Part shown: one piece after another, positions 1-10,978 of the stretch | How the letters are laid out: every line of letters begins with the position of its first letter | Numbering within the stretch: position 1 is the stretch's first letter | Origin: Burkholderiaceae bacterium | GTDB lineage: Bacteria > Pseudomonadota > Gammaproteobacteria > Burkholderiales > Burkholderiaceae_E | Direction: 5' to 3' | DNA length: 64,000 bases | Assembly: GCA_024637155.1 (NCBI GenBank) | Contig: JAGXFR010000022.1 | Coordinates: 1-64,000, forward strand | Notes under the pieces: model-generated | What the model saw: the letters and a program-made list of their open reading frames with translations, nothing else | The model's database searches: none | Told to the model about the DNA's origin: nothing | Program-made: the position numbers and the translations under genes

Positions 1-45
1 ATGGGGTGCAAGGGGTCGAGTGTTCGAATCACTCCGTCCCGACCA
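1..45 (+). tRNA. tRNA-Pro (GGG), 3' part only
   Basis: The window opens inside a tRNA gene. Visible parts are the anticodon loop ATGGGGT (1-7, anticodon GGG), the 3' anticodon strand GCAAG (8-12), a 5-base variable loop, a perfect T stem GAGTG/CACTC (18-22/30-34) around TTCGAAT, the acceptor strand CGTCCCG (35-41), discriminator A and an encoded CCA (43-45). The GGG anticodon and the loop identical to that of E. coli proL support proline, reading CCC and CCU. The D arm and 5' acceptor strand lie outside the window. Confidence 0.9.
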
Positions 46-78
46 ACACGAGCGGGAAAATCGAGGGGTTGACTCCCG

Positions 79-96
79 CAAGGGGTCAGCCCCTTG
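79..96 (+). terminator. small hairpin after tRNA-Pro
   Basis: A perfect 7-bp stem (CAAGGGG/CCCCTTG) with a TCAG loop lies 34 bases after the tRNA. No T tract follows, so it may mark the tRNA 3' trailer or a Rho-assisted end and is not a standard intrinsic terminator. Confidence 0.3.
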
Positions 97-215
97 TCAT
101 GTGGCGCGCTTCTGTAAGCTTGCGTACGATACCTCGACATTCCATGAGGCCAGTGACCCGCAGTCGGCGCCGAATCAATCGTGCCGGCGCCACATCGAGA
201 AAGACCAAGCCGGCC

Positions 216-1208
216 ATGCATGACGTCCTCCCGCTGATTCGCAAGAACAGATTTCCGCCGATTTCCCGCCGTTCGATCGAGACGGTGCAGGTGAATCTCG
301 GCTATCTGTGCAACCAGTCGTGCGTGCACTGTCACGTGGGTGCGGGGCCGAATCGCACCGAGCAGATGAGCGCCGAGACGGCGGGGCAGGTGCGCGATTT
401 CCTGTTCGACAGCGGTGCAGGACTGCTCGACCTGACCGGTGGCGCCCCTGAACTCAACGCGAATTTCCGCGATCTGGTCCTTGCCGCGCGATCCCGCGGC
501 GTGCGCGTGATCGATCGCTGCAACCTCACCGTGCTCTTCGAGCCGGGGCAGGAGGATCTGGCCGAGTTTCTCGCCGGGAACGGCGTCGAAGTCACCGCGT
601 CGCTGCCCTGCTATCTGGAGGAGAACGTCGACGCCCAGCGCGGGCGCGGCGTCTTCGAGCGCAGCATCTGGGGACTGCGCCGCCTGAACACCCTGGGCTA
701 CGGGCGCGAACTGGAACTGAACCTGGTCTACAACCCGCAGGGGCCCGTGCTGCCGCCGGCTCAGGCCGCACTCGAGTCCGATTACCGGCGCATGCTCCAC
801 GAGCGCCACGGGATCGTCTTCACGCGCCTGCTGACGCTCGCCAACATGCCGATCCAGCGTTTCGGCTCGACGCTGGTCTCCAAGGGACAGTTCGACGCCT
901 ACATGGCGCTGCTGCGCGGCGCGCACCGCGACGAGAATCTGGATGGTGTGATGTGCCGCAGCACGGTCAGCATCGACTGGCAGGGCTACCTCTTCGATTG
1001 CGATTTCAACCAGATGCTCGGGCTGCCCCTGCGCCACAATGGGGACGCGCGGGTGCACGTTTCCGCGCTGTCCGGTGCGCGGCTCGCCGGCAACCCGATC
1101 ACGGTGAGCGGTCACTGCTATGGCTGCACGGCCGGGCAGGGCAGTTCGTGCAGCGGCGCGCTCGCCGCCGCGGAACCGGCGCAGATCCAGGTTTCAGCAC
1201 CCCGCTGA
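216..1208 (+). CDS. arsS: arsenosugar biosynthesis radical SAM protein ArsS
   Basis: Radical SAM enzyme of the ArsS family, associated with making the 5'-deoxy-5'-dimethylarsinoyl-adenosine precursor of arsenosugars. From the ATG at 216 the protein has 330 residues. The CxxxCxxC cluster motif is C32, C36 and C39 (LCNQSCVHCH), and a Cys-rich tail (HCYGCTAGQGSSC) matches the family's C-terminal DUF3641-type region. The frame stays open upstream to position 6, with another ATG at 99. The upstream residues are basic and unlike the family, so 216 is preferred although its RBS is weak. It is the first gene of a five-gene plus-strand operon ending in two glycosyltransferases of families named for arsenosugar synthesis, which supports the assignment. 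No arsM methyltransferase is in view. Confidence 0.88.
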   Translation: MHDVLPLIRKNRFPPISRRSIETVQVNLGYLCNQSCVHCHVGAGPNRTEQMSAETAGQVRDFLFDSGAGLLDLTGGAPELNANFRDLVLAARSRGVRVIDRCNLTVLFEPGQEDLAEFLAGNGVEVTASLPCYLEENVDAQRGRGVFERSIWGLRRLNTLGYGRELELNLVYNPQGPVLPPAQAALESDYRRMLHERHGIVFTRLLTLANMPIQRFGSTLVSKGQFDAYMALLRGAHRDENLDGVMCRSTVSIDWQGYLFDCDFNQMLGLPLRHNGDARVHVSALSGARLAGNPITVSGHCYGCTAGQGSSCSGALAAAEPAQIQVSAPR

Positions 1209-1249
1209 GCGGCGGCACGCTGCCGCCATCATCCGATACGGGAGGACGC

Positions 1250-3439
1250 ATGAGTCGCAACCGCATCATCGTGCTGATTGTCATCGTGGCCGCGATCGCC
1301 GCCTTTTTCGCGCTGGGGCTGGATCGCTACTTCACGCTCGAAGAGGTCAAGGCGCGGCAAGCCGAATTTGCGCAACTCCTGGCCGCGCGCCCGCTCACGG
1401 TCGCTGCGGCCTATTTCGTCATCTACGTCGCGGTCACCGCCCTGTCGCTGCCCGGCGCCGCGCTGATGACGGTGCTCGGCGGAGCGTTGCTCGGACTCTT
1501 CTGGGGCGTGGTGATCGTCTCCTTTGCCTCGAGCATTGGCGCCACGCTGGCCTTTCTGGTGTCGCGCTTCCTGTTTCGCGACGCGGTGCAGGCGAAGTTC
1601 GCCGACAAGCTCGGGGCACTGAATCGGGGCGTGGCGCGCGACGGCGGCTTCTACCTGTTCACCTTGCGCCTGATCCCGGTGTTTCCGTTCTTCATGATCA
1701 ACCTGGCGATGGGCCTGACGCCGATGCGCACGCGCACCTTCTACTGGGTGAGCCAGCTGGGGATGCTCGCCGGGACGATCGTCTACGTGAACGTCGGTAC
1801 ACAGCTCGCGCAGCTGGAGTCGCTCCAGGGCATTCTGTCGCCGATGCTGCTGGGCTCCTTCGCGGCGATCGGACTGCTGCCGCTCGTCGCGCACCGGGTG
1901 GTCGACGCACTGCGCCGCCGGCGCGTCTACGCGCGCTGGACCCGCCCGCGGCGCTTCGATCGCAACCTCGTGGTGATCGGGGCCGGCAGCGCCGGGCTGG
2001 TGAGCTCGTACATCGCCGCTGCGGTCAAGGCGCGCGTGACGCTTGTCGAGCGCCACAAGATGGGAGGCGACTGCCTGAACTACGGCTGTATGCCGTCGAA
2101 GGCGCTGATCCGCTCGGCGAAGCTGCTGCACCAGGCCCGCCACGCGTCGCGCTACGGCATTCGCTCGCTGGAGGCGGACTTCGACTTCGCCGACGTGATG
2201 GAGCGCGTCGCGCGGGTGGTGAAGACCGTGGCGCCGCATGATTCGGTCGAGCGCTACACGGAGCTGGGCGTCGAGTGCCTGATCGGCGACGCGAAGATCG
2301 TCTCGCCCTGGGAGGTGGAAGTGCGTCTCGCGGGCAGCGACGGCGCGCCGGGCGAGCGCACGCGCGTGCTCACCACCCGCAACATCATCGTCGCCACCGG
2401 CGCCGCGCCGCTGGTGCCGCCGATTCCCGGGATAGACGAGGTCGGCTACCTGAGCTCGGATACGGTGTGGGGGCTGCGTGAGCGGCCGCGCCGCCTGCTC
2501 GTGCTCGGCGGCGGCCCGATCGGATGCGAGCTCGCGCAGGCCTTCGCGCGCCTCGGCGCGCAGGTGACGCTCGTCGAAATGGCGCCGCGCCTGATGCTGC
2601 GCGAGGACACCGACGTATCGGATCTGGTGCTCGAGTCCTTCGTCGACGACGGCATCGACGTGCGCGTCAACCACAAGGCGCTGCGCTTCGTGCTCGAAGA
2701 TGGCGAGCGCAAGATGATCGCCGAGCGCACCGACACCGAGGGCGAGACCGTCGAAATCGGCTTCGATCAGATGCTCTGCGCGCTGGGGCGCAGCCCGCGG
2801 GTCACGGGCTTCGGGCTCGAGGAGCTCGGGATTCCGGTGGCGCGCAACCGCACCATCGAGGTCAATGAATTCTTGGAGACGAACTACCCGAACATCTACG
2901 CCTGCGGAGACGTGACCGGGCCCTACCAGTTCACGCACACCGCGGCGCACATGGCGTGGTTCGCTTCGGTCAACGCGCTCTTCGGGCGCTTCAAGCGCTT
3001 TCGCGTCGACTACTCGGTGATCCCGTGGTGCACCTTCACCTCGCCCGAGGTGGCGCGGGTGGGCATCAACGAGCAGGAAGCAAAGGAAAAGGGGATCCCG
3101 GTCGAGGTCACGCGTTACGGCATCGACGACCTGGACCGGGCGATCGCCGACGAGTCCGCCTACGGCTTCGTCAAGGTGCTCACGCGACCGAACAGCGACA
3201 AGATCCTGGGCGTGACCATGGTCGGCGAACACGCCGGGGATCTGATCGCGGAGTTCGTCAGCGCGATGAAGCACGGGCTGGGACTGAACAAGATCCTGGG
3301 CACGATCCACATCTATCCGACGCTCGCCGAAGCCAACAAGTACGTGGCCGGCGAGTGGAAGCGCTCGCACGCCCCGCAACGGCTGCTCGAGTGGGTGCGG
3401 CGCTTCCACACCTGGCAGCTGGGAGGAGGCGGGAAGTGA
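1250..3439 (+). CDS. TVP38/TMEM64 membrane domain fused to FAD-dependent disulfide oxidoreductase
   Basis: A 729-residue fusion. Residues 1 to about 225 are a TVP38/DedA-like membrane domain with several hydrophobic helices and the family's glycine-rich core (SLPGAALMTVLGGALLG). From about residue 235 the protein is a class I pyridine nucleotide-disulfide oxidoreductase: an FAD-binding GAGSAG loop, a redox pair C275/C280 in GGDCLNYGCMPSK, a second dinucleotide fold (VLGGGPIGCELA), an ACGDVTG motif and a C-terminal HIYPTLAEA dyad. It resembles mercuric reductase but lacks the metal-binding N-domain and the C-terminal Cys pair, so mercury reduction is not supported. GGAGG at 1241-1245 fixes the ATG at 1250. 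The next gene overlaps its stop (GTGA). The substrate is unknown; arsenic-linked thiol or quinone chemistry at the membrane is an inference from context. Confidence 0.85.
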   Translation: MSRNRIIVLIVIVAAIAAFFALGLDRYFTLEEVKARQAEFAQLLAARPLTVAAAYFVIYVAVTALSLPGAALMTVLGGALLGLFWGVVIVSFASSIGATLAFLVSRFLFRDAVQAKFADKLGALNRGVARDGGFYLFTLRLIPVFPFFMINLAMGLTPMRTRTFYWVSQLGMLAGTIVYVNVGTQLAQLESLQGILSPMLLGSFAAIGLLPLVAHRVVDALRRRRVYARWTRPRRFDRNLVVIGAGSAGLVSSYIAAAVKARVTLVERHKMGGDCLNYGCMPSKALIRSAKLLHQARHASRYGIRSLEADFDFADVMERVARVVKTVAPHDSVERYTELGVECLIGDAKIVSPWEVEVRLAGSDGAPGERTRVLTTRNIIVATGAAPLVPPIPGIDEVGYLSSDTVWGLRERPRRLLVLGGGPIGCELAQAFARLGAQVTLVEMAPRLMLREDTDVSDLVLESFVDDGIDVRVNHKALRFVLEDGERKMIAERTDTEGETVEIGFDQMLCALGRSPRVTGFGLEELGIPVARNRTIEVNEFLETNYPNIYACGDVTGPYQFTHTAAHMAWFASVNALFGRFKRFRVDYSVIPWCTFTSPEVARVGINEQEAKEKGIPVEVTRYGIDDLDRAIADESAYGFVKVLTRPNSDKILGVTMVGEHAGDLIAEFVSAMKHGLGLNKILGTIHIYPTLAEANKYVAGEWKRSHAPQRLLEWVRRFHTWQLGGGGK

Positions 3440-4266
3440 ATCGCGTGCGCGCGCGGCTGGCCGGCGTGGCCGTGGCGCTCGCGGTCGGGGTTGGGGGCGC
3501 TTTCGGGGCGGGCTTCGATCACGGGTACGCGGGTTGGGACGCGCTGCTGCGGGCGCACGTCGCGTGGAACGATCGGGGGGTTGCGTCCGGGGTCGACTAC
3601 GCCGGGATTGCGCGCGATCGCGCGCAACTGCGCGCTGTGCTCGAGGGCTTCTCGGCGCTCGGCCACGACGAGTATGCCGGGTTCTCGCGCGAGCAGAAAC
3701 TTGCGTTTCTCCTCAACGCCTACAACGCATTCACGATCGAACTGGTACTCACCCGCTATCCGGATCTGCGCTCGATCAAGGAACTCGGCTTCCTGTTTCG
3801 CTCTCCGTGGCAGAAGCGCTTCTTCGCGTTGCTGGGCGAGGAGCGCAGCCTCGACGATGTCGAGCACGGGATGATCCGCGCGCCAGGCGTCTTCGACGAG
3901 CCACGCATCCACTTCGTCGCCGTTTGCGCGTCCGTCGGGTGCCCCGCACTGCGCCCGGAGGCGTTCACCGCGATGCGGCTCGAAGCACAACTCGAGGACA
4001 GCACGCGGCGCTTCCTGAGGGACCGCACGCGCAACCGCTTCCGTGCGGCGACGCTCGAGGTGTCGCGGATTTTCGACTGGTACGAGGAGGACTTCGAGAA
4101 GTCATCCGCGGGTTCGCGGCGTGCGTTTCTCGCGCGCTACGCCGAGGCGCTCGCCGCTGCGGCGGGAGATGCGGGTGCGATCCAGCAGGGGCGCTACACG
4201 CTGCGTTTCCTGGAGTACGACTGGAAATTGAACGATCGGCCGAGGAGCGCTGGAACGGCGTGGTGA
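3436..4266 (+). CDS. DUF547 domain protein, exported
   Basis: A 276-residue protein starting at a GTG that overlaps the previous stop by four bases and follows a GGAGGAGGCGGGAA ribosome site. The N-terminus (RARLAGVAVALAVGVGGAFG) looks like a signal peptide. The body matches DUF547, with the characteristic NAYNAFTIELVL, the SIKELG region, DDVEHGMIR, and HFVAVCASVGCPALRPEAF holding the conserved Cys pair. DUF547 has no firmly established activity; the conserved Cys and His residues suggest a papain-like fold. Its place between the flavoprotein fusion and two arsenosugar glycosyltransferases, with start/stop overlaps on both sides, means all are translated together. A periplasmic role in the same pathway is inferred. 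Confidence 0.8.
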   Translation: MNRVRARLAGVAVALAVGVGGAFGAGFDHGYAGWDALLRAHVAWNDRGVASGVDYAGIARDRAQLRAVLEGFSALGHDEYAGFSREQKLAFLLNAYNAFTIELVLTRYPDLRSIKELGFLFRSPWQKRFFALLGEERSLDDVEHGMIRAPGVFDEPRIHFVAVCASVGCPALRPEAFTAMRLEAQLEDSTRRFLRDRTRNRFRAATLEVSRIFDWYEEDFEKSSAGSRRAFLARYAEALAAAAGDAGAIQQGRYTLRFLEYDWKLNDRPRSAGTAW

Positions 4267-5054
4267 AGCGCATTGCCGTGATCATTCCCGCCCGCGATGA
4301 GGAGAAGCAGATCGTCGCGGCGCTCGGCTCGGCCGGCTGCGGCGTGCCCGAGCCGGGCGCCGGCGCCGGCGACGAAACGCCTCGGGTTGCCGCCGATGCC
4401 GCATCGGCTCCGCAGATCGTGTGCGTGGTGGTCGATGGCGGCAGCCGTGACGATACCGTCGCGCGTGCCCGCGCCGCCGGTGCCACTGTGCTCGAGGCCG
4501 AGCCGGGGCGCGCGGCGCAGATGAATGCGGGCGCTGCCGCGGTCGACGCCGATGTGCTCGTCTTCCTGCACGCGGACACCCGGCTGCCGGTGGACTGGCT
4601 GCCCGCGATCGCGGCACGGCTGGCGGCGGCACCGGGTGAGGCCGCCTGGGGACGTTTCGACGTGCGGCTCGATCCGTCGTCGCCCGTGCTGGGGGTCGTG
4701 GCGGCCGCAATGAACCTGCGCTCGCGGCTCACCGGAATCGCGACGGGGGACCAGGCCATCTTCCTGACGCGCGCGGCCTGGAATCAGGTGGGCGGATTCC
4801 CGGCGATCCCGCTGATGGAGGATGTGGAGATTTCCAGGCGACTCAAGCGCGCCGTCGGTCCTCCGCTGTGCCTGCGCACGACGGTGCGCACCTCGTCGCG
4901 GCGCTGGCGTTCGCACGGCGTGCTGCGCACGATCGCCCGCATGTGGCTCTACCGCGCGCTCTACTTCTGCGGGGTGCCCGCCGCCGTACTCCACCGGCGC
5001 TACTACGGGCGCGCCGTCGACAGCGCGACACGACCCCCGGGGCACCTCGGGTGA
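4263..5054 (+). CDS. TIGR04283 family arsenosugar biosynthesis glycosyltransferase
   Basis: A GT2-type glycosyltransferase of 263 residues. The GT-A fold signatures are IIPARDEE near the N-terminus, VVVDGGSRDDTVARA, the donor/metal motif FLHADTRLP, a GDQAIF segment and the acceptor-side MEDVEISRRLKR. The C-terminal SHGVLRTIARMWLYRALYF helix is typical of this family. An Ala/Gly/Pro-rich insertion of about 30 residues (positions 24-52) sits between the first strand and the DGGS motif and is probably a surface loop. The GTG start overlaps the DUF547 stop (GTGA). TIGR04283 proteins are named for co-occurrence with arsS, and both a TIGR04283 and a TIGR04282 member are here. The sugar donor is not known. 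Confidence 0.87.
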   Translation: MKRIAVIIPARDEEKQIVAALGSAGCGVPEPGAGAGDETPRVAADAASAPQIVCVVVDGGSRDDTVARARAAGATVLEAEPGRAAQMNAGAAAVDADVLVFLHADTRLPVDWLPAIAARLAAAPGEAAWGRFDVRLDPSSPVLGVVAAAMNLRSRLTGIATGDQAIFLTRAAWNQVGGFPAIPLMEDVEISRRLKRAVGPPLCLRTTVRTSSRRWRSHGVLRTIARMWLYRALYFCGVPAAVLHRRYYGRAVDSATRPPGHLG

Positions 5055-5746
5055 GCGCGGTGCGGCCGGCGCCAATGGATCCGCCCCGTTGCGCGCTGAT
5101 CGTCTTTGCGCGCGAGCCCGCCGTCGGGGAAGTCAAGAGGCGGCTGGCCGCGGAGATCGGCGCTTTGCCTGCGCTGCGCGTCTATCGTCGCCTGCTCGCG
5201 CGCGTGCTCGGCGTCGCACGCCGCTACGGGGAGCGCCGTGGCATCTCCGTGATCCTCGCCGGGGAGGGCAGCGCGGGGTCCGACGAACTCGCGCGGCGCG
5301 CCGCGCGGCACGGCTTCGCGTGGCGCGTGCAGCGCGGCGGCGATCTCGGGGCGCGCATGCACGACGCGTTCACCCGTGCCTTCGCGGCGGGCTTCGAGCG
5401 CGTGGTGCTGATCGGCTGCGACTGCCCGGTGATGAGCGCGCGCCACCTGGATCGCGCCTTCGCCGCGCTCGCGCAGGCCACGGCGGCATTTGCGCCCGCC
5501 GAGGATGGCGGTTACGCGCTCGTCGCCCTGAGCCGGCCGGTGGCGGCCCTCTTCCAGGGCATTTCCTGGGGTGGCGCGCAGGTGTTTGCGCAGACCCGGG
5601 AGGCTGCGGCGCGTGCCGGAATTCCGCTCACCGTGCTCCCCGAAGTCTGGGATGTGGATCGTCTCCCCGACCTGCAGCGTTGGGAGGCGCAGCGCGCTCG
5701 CCGCGCGGCGGCACGCCAGGCGCCGGCGATGGGGCGCATGAAGTAG
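5051..5746 (+). CDS. TIGR04282 family arsenosugar biosynthesis glycosyltransferase (DUF2064)
   Basis: A DUF2064/CofC-like nucleotidyl- or glycosyltransferase of about 231 residues. Recognisable parts are ALIVFAREPAVGEVKRRLA (cognate to the family's FAKAPVPGRVKTRLAP), QRGGDLGARMHDAF, LIGCDCPVMSARHL and the EDGGYALVAL and FQGISWG segments. The GTG at 5051 overlaps the previous stop as elsewhere in this operon; an ATG at 5075 is an alternative that would remove eight poorly conserved residues. It is the last gene of the arsenosugar operon and ends 30 bases from a convergent gene. Its partner activity with the TIGR04283 enzyme is inferred from consistent co-occurrence. Confidence 0.87.
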   Translation: MSAVRPAPMDPPRCALIVFAREPAVGEVKRRLAAEIGALPALRVYRRLLARVLGVARRYGERRGISVILAGEGSAGSDELARRAARHGFAWRVQRGGDLGARMHDAFTRAFAAGFERVVLIGCDCPVMSARHLDRAFAALAQATAAFAPAEDGGYALVALSRPVAALFQGISWGGAQVFAQTREAAARAGIPLTVLPEVWDVDRLPDLQRWEAQRARRAAARQAPAMGRMK

Positions 5747-5776
5747 AGCGGCTCGGTGTGCCGCGCGGGAGCGCGC

Positions 5777-8062
5777 TCAGGCGGGGTGCTTGTCCTGCCA
5801 CGCCGGATGCATGCTCGTCGTCGGATTCCGGCCGCCGGACGCGAGGGCCGCGAAGAACAGGTCGACGCGCCGGGGCATGCCGACCAGTTCGCCCTGCATG
5901 TAGCGCACGCCCAAGTGCGTCAGGCGGTCGTAGATCGCCCGCGTGTGGACGTGCTCGGCCACGGTGCGGATATTCAGTCGCTTTGCGACGCGCACCGTCG
6001 AGAGCACGATCTCCTCGTCGATCTCGTCCATCGGCAGCGTGCGAATGAAGGATCCATCGATCTTCAGGTAATCCAGCGGGAAGCGCTTCAGGTACTCGAA
6101 GGTGGCCAGACCGGTGCCGAAGTCGTCGAGTGCAATTCCGAAGCCGGAAGCCTTGAGTTCATCGACGAGGCGCGAGGCTGCGGCCGGATTGCGGATGGCC
6201 TCGCTCTCGGTGATCTCGAAGACGATCTTGTCGGGCGGGATGCCGTACTGCGCGCGCTGTTCGCGGATGTATCCGGCGATCATCCCGTCGCTCATCGTGA
6301 GCCCCGAGAGGTTGATCGAGCACTTGTGCGTGAGCGCGAGCGAGTCCGGATTGGATGCCAGCCACGCGAAGACCCAGTTGATGACGCCGCGGTCCATCTC
6401 CGGGGTCATCTGCGCTTGCACAGCGAGCGACAGGAATTCCGGCGGATGGATCAGGCTGCCGTCGCGATCGATCAGGCGGATCAGCATCTCGTAGGACACC
6501 ATTCCCGGCGGCGCGTCCGGATCGAGGATTGCCTGCGCGTGCATCTCGAAGCGGCGTTCGCGGATCGACTCGCGGATGTGTTCGATCTTGCCCTGGTGCG
6601 CCCGTCGGGTGTCGATCGCACTCTGCGAGAGGGGCTCGACGAAGAGCTGAGGATCGCGCACGCTCGCCGCGATGGCCAGGGCGTCGGAGAGTGAGAACAG
6701 GCAGTCCTCGCTGGTGATGTTTGCTGCGCGATCGATCAACAGCGCGCCCACGCACACCTGCAGCCGGATGCTGCCGTGCGCGGTGCGCAGGATCTGACCG
6801 TTCAGCTGCGAGTAGATCTCGCGCGAGACAGCACGCACCGCGGCGAGCGTCTCGGCTTCGATGAGCAGCGCAAAGTGCCCGCCCGAGAGGCGTGCCGCCG
6901 CGCGCATGCCGGGTTGGCGGCGCAGCAGTACCGCCGCCTCCTGCTCGCATTGCAGGGTTGGAATCGCCCCGCACAGCTCGTTGAGCGCGTCGAAGTTCGA
7001 AAAATGCAGGCCGATCAGCCCGAAAGTCGGGCGATCCCGCGCGGCCAGTCGATCCCCGACCTCGGCTAGCAGGCCGCGATCATTGAGCAGTCCCGTCGAA
7101 TGATCATGCCGAGCCTGCTGAGCGACGCGCATCAGCGCCACGCGACGATCTGCCGCAGCCGCCTGGAGCATCAGAGCAACGAATACCGCGCAGAAGACGA
7201 GGACCGAAGCCTCGATCGCGTGGAAGAACGCGTCGTCCGCGACGCCGACCTGGTAGCCGCGCAGCAGCAGCAGGGGAAGCGCGGTGACGAGCAGCGTGGT
7301 GGCGGTGGCGCGGTGGCTGCTGCGAATGGCCGCCCAGGCGACGATCGGAAAGTAGAAGAACGCCAGGGCGTAGACTCGGGCGCCAAAGCCCAGCGAGGTG
7401 AACAGCAGGCTCGCGGCCACCACGGCCAGCGTCAGCAGCACGCCTGCGATGTTGATCGGTCGATCGCCGGGCAGCGTTCTCTCGGCGTGCTCCGCCGGTT
7501 CGAGCCAGGCGAGCACAACGGGTGCGAGGAGCAGAACGCCGAGCGCATCGATCAGCCACCAGGCGAGGAAGAGCTGCCACCCGGAGAGTGATGCGAGCCC
7601 GATCGCGCCACCGGCCGGGGCGAAGAACGCGTACCCGAGGCTGACCAGCAGCGCGTCGAGAGGCGCCGCAACGAAGACGATTCCGAACACGAGCCGCAAC
7701 GTGGCGTCGAGTCGATAATCCGGTGGCTTCCACGATTTCAGGCGCGCGAGCACCGTCAGCGCCACCGCAGGACCGATCACGCTCCCGAGCGTGAGGGTCG
7801 AGGCCGTTGCGAGTGACCCGACGGACAGCCAGGCCCAGGCGAAGACCCCGGGCGCCACGGCGAGTATCCATCTGCGGCCGTAGCGCCATCCGAAGGCAAA
7901 CGCGATGCCGGCCGCCGGCCACAACAGCAAATTCTCCGGGCGATTGAGCGACACCCATTGCGCGAGAACGCAGGCGACAAAGGCCACCGTTGCGATCAAC
8001 GGGACACGGACGAGCGCTCCGAGTGGGTCCTTGGCAGTGAGGGGGGTGTGGGGCAAGGGCAT
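5777..8062 (-). CDS. MASE1 sensor with degenerate GGDEF and EAL c-di-GMP phosphodiesterase domain
   Basis: A 761-residue membrane signalling protein. The first 300 or so residues are a hydrophobic MASE1-type sensor with about eight helices. A GGDEF domain follows (RHDHSTGLLND), but its active-site loop reads SGGHF, so diguanylate cyclase activity is probably lost. The C-terminal EAL domain keeps the catalytic set: an EML variant of the EAL signature, CSINLSG, FEITESEA, LDDFGTG, YLKIDGSFI, TVAEHVH and MQGE. Hydrolysis of c-di-GMP is therefore likely, with GGDEF as a possible GTP-binding regulatory module. The start at 8062 (MPLPHTPL) is chosen because the open frame upstream runs into the acnA 3' end and loses membrane character. 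No clear RBS is visible. Confidence 0.85.
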   Translation of the reverse strand: MPLPHTPLTAKDPLGALVRVPLIATVAFVACVLAQWVSLNRPENLLLWPAAGIAFAFGWRYGRRWILAVAPGVFAWAWLSVGSLATASTLTLGSVIGPAVALTVLARLKSWKPPDYRLDATLRLVFGIVFVAAPLDALLVSLGYAFFAPAGGAIGLASLSGWQLFLAWWLIDALGVLLLAPVVLAWLEPAEHAERTLPGDRPINIAGVLLTLAVVAASLLFTSLGFGARVYALAFFYFPIVAWAAIRSSHRATATTLLVTALPLLLLRGYQVGVADDAFFHAIEASVLVFCAVFVALMLQAAAADRRVALMRVAQQARHDHSTGLLNDRGLLAEVGDRLAARDRPTFGLIGLHFSNFDALNELCGAIPTLQCEQEAAVLLRRQPGMRAAARLSGGHFALLIEAETLAAVRAVSREIYSQLNGQILRTAHGSIRLQVCVGALLIDRAANITSEDCLFSLSDALAIAASVRDPQLFVEPLSQSAIDTRRAHQGKIEHIRESIRERRFEMHAQAILDPDAPPGMVSYEMLIRLIDRDGSLIHPPEFLSLAVQAQMTPEMDRGVINWVFAWLASNPDSLALTHKCSINLSGLTMSDGMIAGYIREQRAQYGIPPDKIVFEITESEAIRNPAAASRLVDELKASGFGIALDDFGTGLATFEYLKRFPLDYLKIDGSFIRTLPMDEIDEEIVLSTVRVAKRLNIRTVAEHVHTRAIYDRLTHLGVRYMQGELVGMPRRVDLFFAALASGGRNPTTSMHPAWQDKHPA

Positions 8063-8118
8063 GCGCCGATAAAGCCGCGTCGCTGGCAGTGTAAACGATC
8101 GGCCCGCCAGACGAAACA

Positions 8119-8175
8119 GGGGCGGCACGTGCCGCCCCGGTGCTGCGCATCCCGCCTGGGTCCGGGCGGGATGCG
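8119..8175 (-). terminator. two GC-rich hairpins downstream of acnA
   Basis: Between the acnA stop and the MASE1 gene are an 11-bp stem (8146-8156/8165-8175) and a perfect 20-base palindrome (8119-8138). Reading on the minus strand, the second is followed by TGTTTCG, a weak T-rich stretch. Together they could end acnA transcription. Confidence 0.5.
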
Positions 8176-8183
8176 GAACGCGC

Positions 8184-10880
<2,697 letters not shown>

Positions 10881-10978
10881 TACTCTTCTCGTCTGTCGTG
10901 GAGTGGAGGACGGCTGCGCTTCGCCGGAATGCATCGGCGGCGCAACAACAATTTTAGTGGAGAAGCGCCGGCTGTGGT

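Noticed and set aside
1229-3409. 726-codon open frame on the minus strand opposite the TVP38-flavoprotein gene
   Set aside because: It is an antisense shadow created by high GC at third codon positions; its translation is Arg/His/Asp-rich and matches no family, while the plus strand encodes clear domains.
1250-3439. Mercuric reductase MerA
   Set aside because: The redox Cys pair is shared by the whole family; the heavy-metal-associated N-domain and the C-terminal vicinal Cys pair needed for Hg(II) are absent, and no mer genes are nearby.
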